DNA from: Saccoglossus kowalevskii
Lineage: Eukaryota > Hemichordata > Enteropneusta > Harrimaniidae
Direction of reading: 5' to 3'
Length of the DNA: 32,417 nucleotides
Assembly (NCBI RefSeq): GCF_000003605.2
Contig: NW_003149192.1
Coordinates: 1-32,417 of the forward strand
The position numbers and the translations under genes were made by a program. The notes beneath the pieces are model-generated. The model saw only the letters and a program-made list of their open reading frames with translations, did no database searches and had not been told where the DNA came from. Below are positions 11,455-24,120 of the stretch, piece by piece (the stretch's first letter is position 1; each line of letters opens with the position of its first letter).

Positions 11455-12180
11455 CTATGGCTAGTTTTAGTAAGTTGACCAGTTGAATTTATCATTTCAC
11501 CTTAGGCATCTATGGCCAGTTTTAGTAAGTTGACCAGTTGAATTTATCATTTCACCTTAGGCATCTATGGCTAGTTTTAGTAAGTTGACCAGTTGAATTT
11601 ATCATTTCACCTTAGGCATCTATGGCTAGTTTTAGTAAGTTGACCAGTTGAATTTATCATTTCACCTTAGGCATCTATGGCCAGTTTTAGTAAGTTGACC
11701 AGTTGAATTTATCATTTCACCTTAGGCATCTATGGCCAGTTTTAGTAAGTTGACCAGTTGAATTTATCATTTCACCTTAGGCATCTATGGCTAGTTTTAG
11801 TAAGTTGACCAGTTGAATTTATCATTTCACCTTAGGCATCTATGGCTAGTTTTAGTAAGTTGACCAGTTGAATTTGTCATTTCACCTTAGGCATCTATGG
11901 CTAGTTTTAGTAAGTTGACCAGTTGAATTTGTCATTTCACCTTAGGCATCTATGGCTAGTTTTAGTAAGTTGACCAGTTGAATTTGTCATTTCACCTTAG
12001 GCATCTATGGCTAGTTTTAGTAAGTTGACCAGTTGAGTTTATCATTTCACCTTAGACATCTATGGCTAGTTTTAGTAAGTTGACCAGTTGAATTTGTCAT
12101 TTGTACCATTGGCATCCATGGCCAGTTTTAGTAAGTTGACCAGTTGAATTTGTCATTTCACCTTAGGCATCTATGGCTAG
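11455..12180 (+). repeat. A-unit run present three times (offsets 1377 and 17890)
   Basis: A long run of A units with a characteristic order of GGCC and GGCT ends and of ATC and GTC switches, closing with GAGTTTATC, CCTTAGACATC and a B unit at 12103. The same order is found at 12832-13557 (B at 13480, offset 1377, 25 units) and at 29345-30070 (B at 29993, offset 17890). The nearby pair looks like a local duplication of 25 units; the third copy is far away. Confidence 0.85.
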
Positions 12181-12831
12181 TTTTAGTAAGTTGACCAGTT
12201 GAATTTGTCATTTCACCTTAGGCATCTATGGCTAGTTTTAGTAAGTTGACCAGTTGAATTTGTCATTTCACCTTAGGCATCTATGGCTAGTTTTAGTAAG
12301 TTGACCAGTTGAATTTGTCATTTCACCTTAGGCATCTATGGCTAGTTTTAGTAAGTTGACCAGTTGAGTTTATCATTTCACCTTAGACATCTATGGCTAG
12401 TTTTAGTAAGTTGACCAGTTGAATTTGTCATTTGTACCATTGGCATCCATGGCCAGTTTTAGTAAGTTGACCAGTTGAATTTGTCATTTCACCTTAGGCA
12501 TCTATGGCTAGTTTTAGTAAGTTGACCAGTTGAATTTGTCATTTCACCTTAGGCATCTATGGCCAGTTTTAGTAAGTTGACCAGTTGAATTTGTCATTTG
12601 TACCATTGGCATCCATGGCCAGTTTTAGTAAGTTGACCAGTTGAATTTGTCATTCACCTTAGGCATCTGTGGCCAGTTTTAGTAAGTTGACCAGTTGAAT
12701 TTGTCATTTCACCTTAGGCATCTATGGCCAGTTTTAATAAGTTGACCAGTTGAATTTATCATTTCACCTTGGGCATCTATCGCTAGTTTTAATAAGTTGA
12801 CCAGTTGAATTGATCATTTCACCTTAGACAT

Positions 12832-13557
12832 CTATGGCTAGTTTTAGTAAGTTGACCAGTTGAATTTATCATTTCACCTTAGGCATCTATGGCCAGTTTT
12901 AGTAAGTTGACCAGTTGAATTTATCATTTCACCTTAGGCATCTATGGCTAGTTTTAGTAAGTTGACCAGTTGAATTTATCATTTCACCTTAGGCATCTAT
13001 GGCTAGTTTTAGTAAGTTGACCAGTTGAATTTATCATTTCACCTTAGGCATCTATGGCCAGTTTTAGTAAGTTGACCAGTTGAATTTATCATTTCACCTT
13101 AGGCATCTATGGCCAGTTTTAGTAAGTTGACCAGTTGAATTTATCATTTCACCTTAGGCATCTATGGCTAGTTTTAGTAAGTTGACCAGTTGAATTTATC
13201 ATTTCACCTTAGGCATCTATGGCTAGTTTTAGTAAGTTGACCAGTTGAATTTGTCATTTCACCTTAGGCATCTATGGCTAGTTTTAGTAAGTTGACCAGT
13301 TGAATTTGTCATTTCACCTTAGGCATCTATGGCTAGTTTTAGTAAGTTGACCAGTTGAATTTGTCATTTCACCTTAGGCATCTATGGCTAGTTTTAGTAA
13401 GTTGACCAGTTGAGTTTATCATTTCACCTTAGACATCTATGGCTAGTTTTAGTAAGTTGACCAGTTGAATTTGTCATTTGTACCATTGGCATCCATGGCC
13501 AGTTTTAGTAAGTTGACCAGTTGAATTTGTCATTTCACCTTAGGCATCTATGGCTAG
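12832..13557 (+). repeat. Copy 2 of the A-unit run at 11455-12180
   Basis: This is the nearby copy at offset 1377. The unit order is the same through the B unit at 13480 and one A unit beyond, then changes at the TTTTAATAAG unit near 13558. Just to its left, 12776-12815 holds private changes: CTATCGCTAG (one of the few CpG sites in the window) and GAATTGATCATTT. Confidence 0.83.
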
Positions 13558-14105
13558 TTTTAATAAGTTGACCAGTTGAATTTGTCATTTCACCTTAGGC
13601 ATCTATAGCTAGTTTTAGTAAGTTGACCAGTTGAATTTGTCATTTCACCTTAGGCATCTATGGCTAGTTTTAGTAAGTTCACCAGTTGAATTTGTCATTT
13701 CACCTTAGGCATCTATGGCTAGTTTTAGTAAGTTGACCAGTTGAGTTTATCATTTCACCTTAGACATCTATGGCTAGTTTTAGTAAGTTGACCAGTTGAA
13801 TTTGTCATTTGTACCATTGGCATCCATGGCCAGTTTTAGTAAGTTGACCAGTTGAATTTGTCATTTCACCTTAGGCATCTATGGCTAGTTTTAGTAAGTT
13901 GACCAGTTGAATTTGTCATTTCACCTTAGGCATCTATGGCCAGTTTTAGTAAGTTGACCAGTTGAATTTGTCATTTGTACCATTGGCATCCATGGCCAGT
14001 TTTAGTAAGTTGACCAGTTGAATTTATCATTTCACCTTAGGCATCCATGGCCAGTTTTAATAAGTTGACCAGTTGAGTTTATCATTTCACCTTTGGCATC
14101 CATGG

Positions 14106-14130
14106 CTAGTTTAGCAAGTTGAACCAGTTG
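14106..14130 (+). repeat. Unit with compensating indels
   Basis: The unit reads CTAGTTTAGCAAG (one T missing) followed by GAACCAGTTG (one A gained), so the 55-bp length is kept. It sits just after the end of the 13434-14021 block and looks like another small lesion near a block join. Confidence 0.7.
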
Positions 14131-15972
14131 AATTTATCATTTCACTTTAGGCATCTATGGCCAGTTTTAGTAAGTTGACCAGTTGAATTTGTCATTTGTA
14201 CCATTGGCATCCATGGCTAGTTTTAGTAAGTTGACCAGTTGAATTTATCATTTCACCTTAGGCATCTGTGGCCAGTTTTAGTAAGTTGACCAGTTGAATT
14301 TGTCATTTCACCTTTGGCATCTATGGCCAGTTTTAGTAAGTTGACCAGTTGAATTTGTCATTTCACCTTAGACATCTATGGCTAGTTTTAGTAAGTTGAC
14401 CAGGTGAATTTATCATTTCACTTTAGGCATCTATGGCCAGTTTTAGTAAGTTGACCAGTTGAATTTGTCATTTCACCTTAGGCATCTATGGCCAGTTTTA
14501 GTAAGTTGACCAGTTGAATTTATCATTTCACCTTAGGCATCTATGGCCAGTTTTAGTAAGTTGACCAGTTGAATTTATCATTTCACCTTAGACATCTATG
14601 GCCAGTTTTAGTAAGTTGACCAGTTGAATTTATCATTTGTACCATTGGCATCTATGGCTAGTTTTAGTAAGTTGACCAGTTGAATTTATCATTTCACCTT
14701 TGGCATCCATGGCCAGTTTTAATAAGTTGACCAGTTGAATTTGTCATTTCACCTTAGGCATCTGTGGCTAGTTTTAGTAAGTTGACCAGTTGAATTTGTC
14801 ATTTCACCTTAGGCATCTGTGGCTAGTTTTAGTAAGTTGACCAGTTGAATTTGTCATTTCACCTTAGGCATCTGTGGCTAGTTTTAGTAAGTTGACCAGT
14901 TGAATTTATCATTTGTACCATTGGCATCCATGGCTAGTTTTAGTAAGTTGACCAGTTGAATTTATCATTTCACCTTAGGCATCTGTGGCCAGTTTTAGTA
15001 AGTTGACCAGTTGAATTTGTCATTTCACCTTTGGCATCTATGGCCAGTTTTTGTAAGTTGACCAGTTGAATTTGTCATTTGTACCATTGGCATCCATGGC
15101 TAGTTTTAGCAAGTTGACCAGTTGAATTTATCATTTCACCTTAGGCATCTATGGCCAGTTTTAGTAAGTTGACCAGTTGAATTTGTCATTTGTACCATTG
15201 GCATCCATGGCTAGTTTTAGTAAGTTGACCAGTTGAATTTATCATTTCACCTTTGGCATCTGTGGCCAGTTTTAGTAAGTTGACCAGTTGAATTTATCAT
15301 TTCACCTTAGGCATCTATGGCTAGTTTTAGTAAGTTGACCAGTTGAATTTGTCATTTCACCTTAGGCATCTATGGCTAGTTTTAGTAAGTTGACCAGTTG
15401 AATTTGTCATTTGTACCATTGGCATTCATGGCCAGTTTTAGTAAGTTGACCAGTTGAATTTATCATTTCACCTTAGGCATCTATGGCTAGTTTTAGTAAG
15501 TTGACCAGTTGAATTTGTCATTTCACCTTAGGCATGTATGGCTAGTTTTAGTAAGTTGACCAGTTGAATTTGTCATTTCACCTTAGGCATCCATGGCCAG
15601 TTTTATTAAGTTGACCAGTTGAATTTATCATTTCACCTTAGACATCTATGGCTAGTTTTAGTAAGTTGACCAGTTGAATTTATCATTTCACCTTAGGCAT
15701 CTATGGCTAGTTTTAGTAAGTTGACCAGTTGAATTTATCATTTCACCTTAGGCATCTATGGCTAGTTTTAGTAAGTTGACCAGTTGAATTTGTCATTTCA
15801 CCTTAGGCATCTATGGCTAGTTTTAGTAAGTTGACCAGTTGAATTTGTCATTTCACCTTAGGCATCTATGGCTAGTTTTAGTAAGTTGACCAGTTGAATT
15901 TGTCATTTCACCTTAGGCATCTATGGCTAGTTTTAGTAAGTTGACCAGTTGAGTTTATCATTTCACCTTAGA

Positions 15973-16625
15973 CATCTATGGCTAGTTTTAGTAAGTTGAC
16001 CAGTTGAATTTGTCATTTGTACCATTGGCATCCATGGCCAGTTTTAGTAAGTTGACCAGTTGAATTTGTCATTTCACCTTAGGCATCTATGGCTAGTTTT
16101 AATAAGTTGACCAGTTGAATTTGTCATTTCACCTTAGGCATCTATAGCTAGTTTTAGTAAGTTGACCAGTTGAATTTGTCATTTCACCTTAGGCATCTAT
16201 GGCTAGTTTTAGTAAGTTCACCAGTTGAATTTGTCATTTCACCTTAGGCATCTATGGCTAGTTTTAGTAAGTTGACCAGTTGAGTTTATCATTTCACCTT
16301 AGACATCTATGGCTAGTTTTAGTAAGTTGACCAGTTGAATTTGTCATTTGTACCATTGGCATCCATGGCCAGTTTTAGTAAGTTGACCAGTTGAATTTGT
16401 CATTTCACCTTAGGCATCTATGGCTAGTTTTAGTAAGTTGACCAGTTGAATTTGTCATTTCACCTTAGGCATCTATGGCCAGTTTTAGTAAGTTGACCAG
16501 TTGAATTTGTCATTTGTACCATTGGCATCCATGGCCAGTTTTAGTAAGTTGACCAGTTGAATTTGTCATTCACCTTAGGCATCTGTGGCCAGTTTTAGTA
16601 AGTTGACCAGTTGAATTTGTCATTT
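15973..16625 (+). repeat. Duplicated block, copy of 9853-10505
   Basis: This partner of 9853-10505 lies at offset 6120, with the same TTCACCAG and GTCATTCACC markers. After 16625 a B unit (16626) follows at once, whereas copy 1 continues with A units, so the block ends there. Confidence 0.85.
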
Positions 16626-17118
16626 GTACCATTGGCATCCATGGCCAGTTTTAGTAAGTTGACCAGTTGAATTTGTCATTTCACCTTAGGCATCTATGGC
16701 TAGTTTTAGTAAGTTGACCAGTTGAATTTGTCATTTCACCTTAGGCATCTATGGCTAGTTTTAGTAAGTTGACCAGTTGAATTTGTCATTTCACCTTAGG
16801 CATCTATGGCTAGTTTTAGTAAGTTGACCAGTTGAGTTTATCATTTCACCTTAGACATCTATGGCTAGTTTTAGTAAGTTGACCAGTTGAATTTGTCATT
16901 TGTACCATTGGCATCCATGGCCAGTTTTAGTAAGTTGACCAGTTGAATTTGTCATTTCACCTTAGGCATCTATGGCTAGTTTTAGTAAGTTGACCAGTTG
17001 AATTTGTCATTTCACCTTAGGCATCTATGGCCAGTTTTAGTAAGTTGACCAGTTGAATTTGTCATTTGTACCATTGGCATCCATGGCCAGTTTTAGTAAG
17101 TTGACCAGTTGAATTTGT

Positions 17119-17230
17119 CATTCACCTTAGGCATAATGTGGCCAGTTTTAGTAAGTTGACCAGTTGAATTTGTCATTTCACTTTAGGCATCTATGGCTAG
17201 TTTTAGTAAGTTGACCAGTGAAATTGTCAT
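17119..17230 (+). repeat. Irregular patch of two units
   Basis: Within about 110 bp there are GTCATTCACC (one base lost, a form shared with other blocks), GCATAATGTGG (one base gained, private) and CCAGTGAAATTGTC (one base lost plus a shuffle, private). The net change is -1 bp. It lies between the B units at 17068 and 17508. Confidence 0.75.
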
Positions 17231-17775
17231 TTCACTTTAGGCATCTATGGCTAGTTTTAGTAAGTTGACCAGTTGAATTTATCATTTCACCTTTGGCATC
17301 CATGGCCAGTTTTAATAAGTTGACCAGTTGAATTTGTCATTTCACCTTAGGCATCTATGGCTAGTTTTAGTAAGTTGACCAGTTGAATTTGTCATTTCAC
17401 CTTAGGCATCCATGGCCAGTTTTAATAAGTTGACCAGTTGAATTTATCATTTCACCTTAGGCATCTATGGCCAGTTTTAGTAAGTTGACCAGGTGAATTT
17501 GTCATTTGTACCATTGGCATCCATGGCCAGTTTTAGTAAGTTGACCAGTTGAATTTGTCATTTCACCTTAGGCATCTATGGCTAGTTTTAGTAAGTTGAC
17601 CAGTTGAATTTGTCATTTCCCCTTAGGCATGTATGGCTAGTTTTAGTAAGTTGACCAGTTGAATTTGTCATTTCACCTTAGGCATCCATGGCCAGTTTTA
17701 TTAAGTTGACCAGTTGAATTTATCATTTCACCTTAGACATCTATGGCCAGTTTTAGTAAGTTGACCAGTTGAATT

Positions 17776-18451
17776 TATCTTTTCACCTTAGACATCTATG
17801 GCTAGTTTTAGTAAGTTGACCAGTTGAATTTATCATTTCACCTTAGGCATCTATGGCTAGTTTTAGTAAGTTGACCAGTTGAATTTATCATTTCACCTTT
17901 GGCATTCATGGCCAGTTTTAGTAAGTTGACCAGTTGAATTTATCATTTCACCATAGGCATCTATGGCTAGTTTATTAAGTTGACCAGTTGAATTTGTCAT
18001 TTCACCTTAGGCATCTGTGGCTAGTTTTAGTAAGTTGACCAGTTGAATTTGTCATTTCACCTTAGGCATCTGTGGCTAGTTTTAGTAAGTTGACCAGTTG
18101 AATTTGTCATTTCACCTTAGGCATCTGTGGCTAGTTTTAGTAAGTTGACCAGTTGAATTTATCATTTGTACCATTGGCATCCATGGCTAGTTTTAGTAAG
18201 TTGACCAGTTGAATTTGTCATTTCACCTTAGGCATCTATGGCCAGTTTTAGTAAGTTGACCAGTTGAATTTGTCATTTCACCTTAGGCATCTGTGGCCAG
18301 TTTTAGTAAGTTGACCAGTTGAATTTGTCATTTCACCTTTGGCATCTATGGCCAGTTTTAGTAAGTTGACCAGTTGAATTTGTCATTTGTACCATTGGCA
18401 TCCATGGCTAGTTTTAGCAAGTTGACCAGTTGAATTTATCATTTCACCTTA
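17776..18451 (+). repeat. Duplicated block, copy 2 of 4875-5550
   Basis: This is the partner of 4875-5550 at offset 12901, with the same unit order and the same rare CACCATAGG and TTTATTAAG variants. The right end lies where copy 1 continues with GGCCAG and this copy with GGCTAG (near 18460). To its right the sequence switches to the block shared with 6665-7350. Confidence 0.87.
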
Positions 18452-18463
18452 GGCATCTATGGC

Positions 18464-19149
18464 TAGTTTTAGTAAGTTGACCAGTTGAATTTGTCATTTC
18501 ACCTTAGGCATCTATGGCTAGTTTTAGTAAGTTGACCAGTTGAATTTGTCATTTCACCTTAGGCATCTATGGCTAGTTTTAGTAAGTTGACCAGTTGAAT
18601 TTATCATTTCACCTTTGGCATCCATGGCCAGTTTTAATAAGTTGACCAGTTGAATTTGTCATTTCACCTTAGGCATCTATGGCCAGTTTTAGTAAGTTGA
18701 CCAGTTGAATTTGTCATTTCACCTTAGGCATCCATGGCCAGTTTTAATAAGTTGACCAGTTGAGTTTAACATTTCACCTTTGGCATCCATGGCCAGTTTT
18801 AATAAGTTGACCAGTTGAATTTGTCATTTCACCTTAGGCATCTATGGCCAGTTTTAGTAAGTTGACCAGTTGAATTTATCATTTCACCTTAGGCATCTAT
18901 GGCCAGTTTTAGTAAGTTGACCAGTTGAATTTATCATTTCACCTTAGACATCTATGGCCAGTTTTAGTAAGTTGACCAGTTGAATTTATCATTTGTACCA
19001 TTGGCATCTGTGGCCAGTTTTAGTAAGTTGACCAGTTGAATTTGTCATTTCACCTTAGGCATCTATGGCTAGTTTTAGTAAGTTGACCAGTTGAATTTAT
19101 CATTTCACCTTAGGCATCCATGGCCAGTTTTAATAAGTTGACCAGTTGA
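18464..19149 (+). repeat. Duplicated block, copy 2 of 6665-7350
   Basis: This is the partner of 6665-7350 at offset 11799, carrying the same GAGTTTAAC variant and the B unit at 18995. It directly follows another copied block (17776-18451), so two blocks of different source are joined within about one unit near 18452-18464. Confidence 0.85.
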
Positions 19150-20409
19150 GTTTATCATTTCACCTTTGGCATCCATGGCCAGTTTTAATAAGTTGACCAG
19201 TTGAATTTGTCATTTCACCTTAGGCATCTATGGCTAGTTTTAGTAAGTTGACCAGTTGAATTTGTCATTTCACCTTAGGCATCTATGGCTAGTTTTAGTA
19301 AGTTGACCAGTTGAATTTGTCATTTCACCTTAGGCATCTATGGCTAGTTTTAGTAAGTTGACCAGTTGAATTTATCATTTCACCTTTGGCATCCATGGCC
19401 AGTTTTAATAAGTTGACCAGTTGAATTTGTCATTTCACCTTAGGCATCTATGGCCAGTTTTAGTAAGTTGACCAGTTGAATTTGTCATTTCACCTTAGGC
19501 ATCCATGGCCAGTTTTAATAAGTTGACCAGTTGATTTTATCATTTCACCTTTGGCATCCATGGCCAGTTTTAATAAGTTGACCAGTTGAATTTGTCATTT
19601 CACCTTAGGCATCTATGGCCAGTTTTAGTAAGTTGACCAGTTGAATTTATCATTTCACCTTAGGCATCTATGGCCAGTTTTAGTAAGTTGACCAGTTGAA
19701 TTTATCATTTCACCTTAGACATCTATGGCCAGTTTTAGTAAGTTGACCAGTTGAATTTATCATTTGTACCATTGGCATCTGTGGCCAGTTTTAGTAAGTT
19801 GACCAGTTGAATTTGTCATTTCACCTTAGGCATCTATGGCTAGTTTTAGTAAGTTGACCAGTTGAATTTATCATTTCACCTTAGGCATCTATGGCTAGTT
19901 TTAGTAAGTTGACCAGTTGAATTTGTCATTTCACCTTAGGCATCTATGGCTAGTTTTAGTAAGTTGACCAGTTGAATTTGTCATTTCACCTTAGGCATCT
20001 ATGGCCAGTTTTAGTAAGTTGACCAGTTGAATTTATCATTTCACCTTAGGCATCTATGGCTAGTTTTAGTAAGTTGACCAGTTGAATTTATCATTTCACC
20101 TTTGGCATCCATGGCCAGTTTTAATAAGTTGACCAGTTGAATTTGTCATTTCACCTTAGGCATCTATGGCCAGTTTTAGTAAGTTGACCAGTTGAATTTA
20201 TCATTTCACCTTAGGCATCTATGGCCAGTTTTAGTAAGTTGACCAGTTGAATTTATCATTTCACCTTAGACATCTATGGCCAGTTTTAGTAAGTTGACCA
20301 GTTGAATTTATCATTTGTACCATTGGCATCTGTGGCCAGTTTTAGTAAGTTGACCAGTTGAATTTGTCATTTCACCTTAGGCATCTATGGCTAGTTTTAG
20401 TAAGTTGAC

Positions 20410-20718
20410 CAGTTGAATTTATCATTTCACCTTAGGCATCCATGGCCAGTTTTAATAAGTTGACCAGTTGAGTTTATCATTTCACCTTTGGCATCCATGG
20501 CCAGTTTTAGTAAGTTGACCAGTTGAATTTGTCATTTCACCTTAGGCATCTATGGCCAGTTTTAGTAAGTTGACCAGTTGAATTTATCATTTCACCTTAG
20601 GCATCTATGGCCAGTTTTAGTAAGTTGACCAGTTGAATTTATCATTTCACCTTAGACATCTATGGCTAGTTTTAGTAAGTTGACCAGGTGAATTTATCAT
20701 TTCACCTTAGACATCTAT
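20410..20718 (+). repeat. Duplicated block ending at the damaged patch (partner at +8465)
   Basis: This stretch matches 28875-29183 at offset 8465, including the CCAGGTGAATTTATC marker at 20687 (29152). One difference is CCTTAGGCATCCATGG near 20435 against CCTTAGACATCCATGG near 28900. It breaks off exactly where the damaged patch begins. Confidence 0.8.
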
Positions 20719-20955
20719 GGGCCAGTTTTATAAGTTGACCAGTTGAATTTATCATTTCACTTAGACATCTATGGCCAGTTTATAGTGACAGTGAATTTAT
20801 CATTCACTTAGGCATCCATGGCCAGTTTAATAAGTGACCAGTTGAGTTTAACATTCACCTTTGGCATCCATGGCCAGTTTTAATAAGTTGACCAGTTGAA
20901 TTGTCATTTCACTTAGGCATCTATGGCCAGTTTTAGTAAGTTGACCAGTTGAAAT
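20719..20955 (+). repeat. Damaged patch with many 1-bp indels
   Basis: About four units carry about ten indel events: an extra G in CTATGGGCC, TTTTATAAG, CACTTAGAC, a shortened AGTTTATAGTGACAGTG (6 bp lost), CATTCACTTAGG, AGTTTAATAAGTGACC, AACATTCACC, GAATTGTC, a second CACTTAGG and an extra A in GAAATTTATC. The net loss is 13 bp, which matches the distance of 758 bp between B units 20317 and 21075 (771 expected). Almost all fall in runs of T, C or A. Such lesions are very rare elsewhere in the array. Confidence 0.88.
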
Positions 20956-21540
20956 TTATCATTTCACCTTAGGCATCTATGGCCAGTTTTAGTAAGTTGA
21001 CCAGTTGAATTTATCATTTCACCTTAGACATCTATGGCCAGTTTTAGTAAGTTGACCAGTTGAATTTATCATTTGTACCATTGGCATCTGTGGCCAGTTT
21101 TAGTAAGTTGACCAGTTGAATTTGTCATTTCACCTTAGGCATCTATGGCTAGTTTTAGTAAGTTGACCAGTTGAATTTATCATTTCACCTTAGGCATCCA
21201 TGGCCAGTTTTAATAAGTTGACCAGTTGAATTTGTCATTTCACCTTAGGCATCTATGGCTAGTTTTAGTAAGTTGACCAGTTGAATTTGTCATTTCACCT
21301 TAGGCATCTATGGCTAGTTTTAGTAAGTTGACCAGTTGAATTTGTCATTTCACCTTAGGCATCTATGGCTAGTTTTAGTAAGTTGACCAGTTGAATTTAT
21401 CATTTCACCTTTGGCATCCATGGCCAGTTTTAATAAGTTGACCAGTTGAATTTGTCATTTCACCTTAGGCATCTATGGCCAGTTTTAGTAAGTTGACCAG
21501 TTGAATTTGTCATTTCACCTTAGGCATCCATGGCCAGTTT
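20883..21540 (+). repeat. Duplicated block, partner of 7004-7661 (offset 13879)
   Basis: From the last third of the damaged patch onward the unit order follows 7004-7661, with B units 21075 and 7196 in register. The copies separate at 21541/7662, where this copy has TTTTAATAAG and the other TTTTAGCAAG. The first 70 bp share the unit types but carry the patch indels. Confidence 0.8.
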
Positions 21541-21829
21541 TAATAAGTTGACCAGTTGAGTTTATCATTTCACCTTTGGCATCCATGGCCAGTTTTAATA
21601 AGTTGACCAGTTGAATTTGTCATTTCACCTTAGGCATCTATGGCCAGTTTTAGTAAGTTGACCAGTTGAATTTATCATTTCACCTTAGGCATCTATGGCC
21701 AGTTTTAGTAAGTTGACCAGTTGAATTTATCATTTCACCTTAGACATCCATGGCTAGTTTTAGCAAGTTGACCAGTTGAATTTATCATTTCACCTTAGAC
21801 ATCTATGGCCAGTTTTAATAAGTTGACCA

Positions 21830-22564
21830 GTTGAATTTATCATTTCACCTTAGACATCTATGGCCAGTTTTAATAAGTTGACCAGTTGAATTTATCATTT
21901 CACCTTAGGCATCTATGGCTAGTTTTAATAAGTTGACCAGTTGAATTTATCATTTCACCTTAGACATCTATGGCTAGTTTTAGTAAGTTGACCAGTTGAA
22001 TTTATCATTTCACTTTAGGCATCTATGGCCAGTTTTAGTAAGTTGACCAGTTGAATTTATCATTTCACCTTAGGCATCTATGGCCAGTTTTAGTAAGTTG
22101 ACCAGGTGAATTTGTCATTTGTACCATTGGCATCCATGGCCAGTTTTAGTAAGTTGACCAGTTGAATTTGTCATTTCACCTTAGGCATCTATGGCTAGTT
22201 TTAGTAAGTTGACCAGTTGAATTTGTCATTTCCCCTTGGGCATCTATGGCTAGTTTTAGTAAGTTGACCAGTTGAATTTGTCATTTCACCTTAGGCATCT
22301 ATGGCTAGTTTTAGTAAGTTGACCAGTTGAATTTATCATTTCACCTTTGGCATCCATGGCCAGTTTTAATAAGTTGACCAGTTGAATTTGTCATTTCACC
22401 TTAGGCATCTATGGCTAGTTTTAGTAAGTTGACCAGTTGAATTTGTCATTTCACCTTAGGCATCTGTGGCCAGTTTTAGTAAGTTGACCAGTTGAATTTA
22501 TCATTTCACCTTAGGCATCTATGGCCAGTTTTAGTAAGTTGACCAGTTGAATTTATCATTTCAC
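21830..22564 (+). repeat. Duplicated block, copy 1 (partner at +9853)
   Basis: This stretch matches 31683-32417 at offset 9853. Shared markers are several AATAAG units with CCTTAGACATC, CACTTTAGG, CCAGGTGAATTTGTC before B (22121 and 31974), and CATTTCCCCTTGGGC at 22232 (32085). The only difference I noticed is a 1-bp deletion, CCTTAGCATC, near 32366 in the partner. Confidence 0.87.
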
Positions 22565-23421
22565 CTTAGGCATCTATGGCCAGTTTTAGTAAGTTGACCA
22601 GTTGAATTTATTATTTCACCTTAGGCATCTATGGCCAGTTTTAGTAAGTTGACCAGTTGAATTTATCATTTCACCTTAGGCATCTATGGCCAGTTTTAGT
22701 AAGTTGACCAGTTGAATTTGTCATTTCACCTTAGGCATCTATGGCCAGTTTTAGTAAGTTGACCAGTTGAATTTGTCATTTCACCTTAGGCATCCATGGC
22801 CAGTTTTAATAAGTTGACCAGTTGAGTTTATCATTTCACCTTTGGCATCCATGGCCAGTTTTAATAAGTTGACCAGTTGAATTTGTCATTTCACCTTAGG
22901 CATCTATGGCCAGTTTTAGTAAGTTGACCAGTTGAATTTATCATTTCACCTTAGGTATCTATGGCCAGTTTTAGTAAGTTGACCAGTTGAATTTATCATT
23001 TCACCTTAGACATCTATGGCCAGTTTTAGTAAGTTGACCAGTTGAATTTATCATTTGTACCATTGGCATCTGTGGCCAGTTTTAGTAAGTTGACCAGTTG
23101 AATTTGTCATTTCACCTTAGGCATCTATGGCTAGTTTTAGTAAGTTGACCAGTTGAATTTATCATTTCACCTTAGGCATCCATGGCCAGTTTTAATAAGT
23201 TGACCAGTTGAGTTTATCATTTCACCTTTGGCATCCATGGCCAGTTTTAATAAGTTGACCAGTTGAATTTGTTATTTCACCTTAGGCATCTATGGCTAGT
23301 TTTAGTAAGTTGACCAGTTGAATTTGTCATTTCACCTTAGGCATCTATGGCTAGTTTTAGTAAGTTGACCAGTTGAATTTGTCATTTCACCTTAGGCATC
23401 TATGGCTAGTTTTAGTAAGTT

Positions 23422-24120
23422 GACAGTTGAATTTATCATTTCACCTTTGGCATCCATGGCCAGTTTTAATAAGTTGACCAGTTGAATTTGTCATTTCACC
23501 TTAGGCATCTATGGCCAGTTTTAGTAAGTTGACCAGTTGAATTTGTCATTTCACCTTAGGCATCCATGGCCAGTTTTAATAAGTTGACCAGTTGAGTTTA
23601 TCATTTCACCTTTGGCATCCATGGCCAGTTTTAATAAGTTGACCAGTTGAATTTATCATTTCACCTTAGACATCTATGGCCAGTTTTAATAAGTTGACCA
23701 GTTGAATTTATCATTTCACCTTAGGCATCTATGGCTAGTTTTAATAAGTTGACCAGTTGAATTTATCATTTCACCTTAGACATCTATGGCTAGTTTTAGT
23801 AAGTTGACCAGTTGAATTTATCATTTCACTTTAGGCATCTATGGCCAGTTTTAGTAAGTTGACCAGTTGAATTTATCATTTCACCTTAGGCATCTATGGC
23901 CAGTTTTAGTAAGTTGACCAGGTGAATTTGTCATTTGTACCATTGGCATCCATGGCCAGTTTTAGTAAGTTGACCAGTTGAATTTGTCATTTCACCTTAG
24001 GCATCTATGGCTAGTTTTAGTAAGTTGACCAGTTGAATTTGTCATTTCCCCTTGGGCATCTATGGCTAGTTTTAGTAAGTTGACCAGTTGAATTTGTCAT
24101 TTCACCTTAGGCATCTATGG
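23422..24120 (+). repeat. Duplicated block, copy 1 (partner at +8037)
   Basis: I compared 23422-23937 with 31459-31974 line by line and saw no difference. Markers are the 1-bp deletion GACAGTTGAA (23422 and 31459), CACTTTAGG, CCAGGTGAATTTGTC, B (23937 and 31974) and CATTTCCCCTTGGGC (24048 and 32085). The match stops at about 24121, where this copy has CTAGTTTAGTAAGTGACC (two bases lost) and then changes to ATAGCTAG units. Confidence 0.9.
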
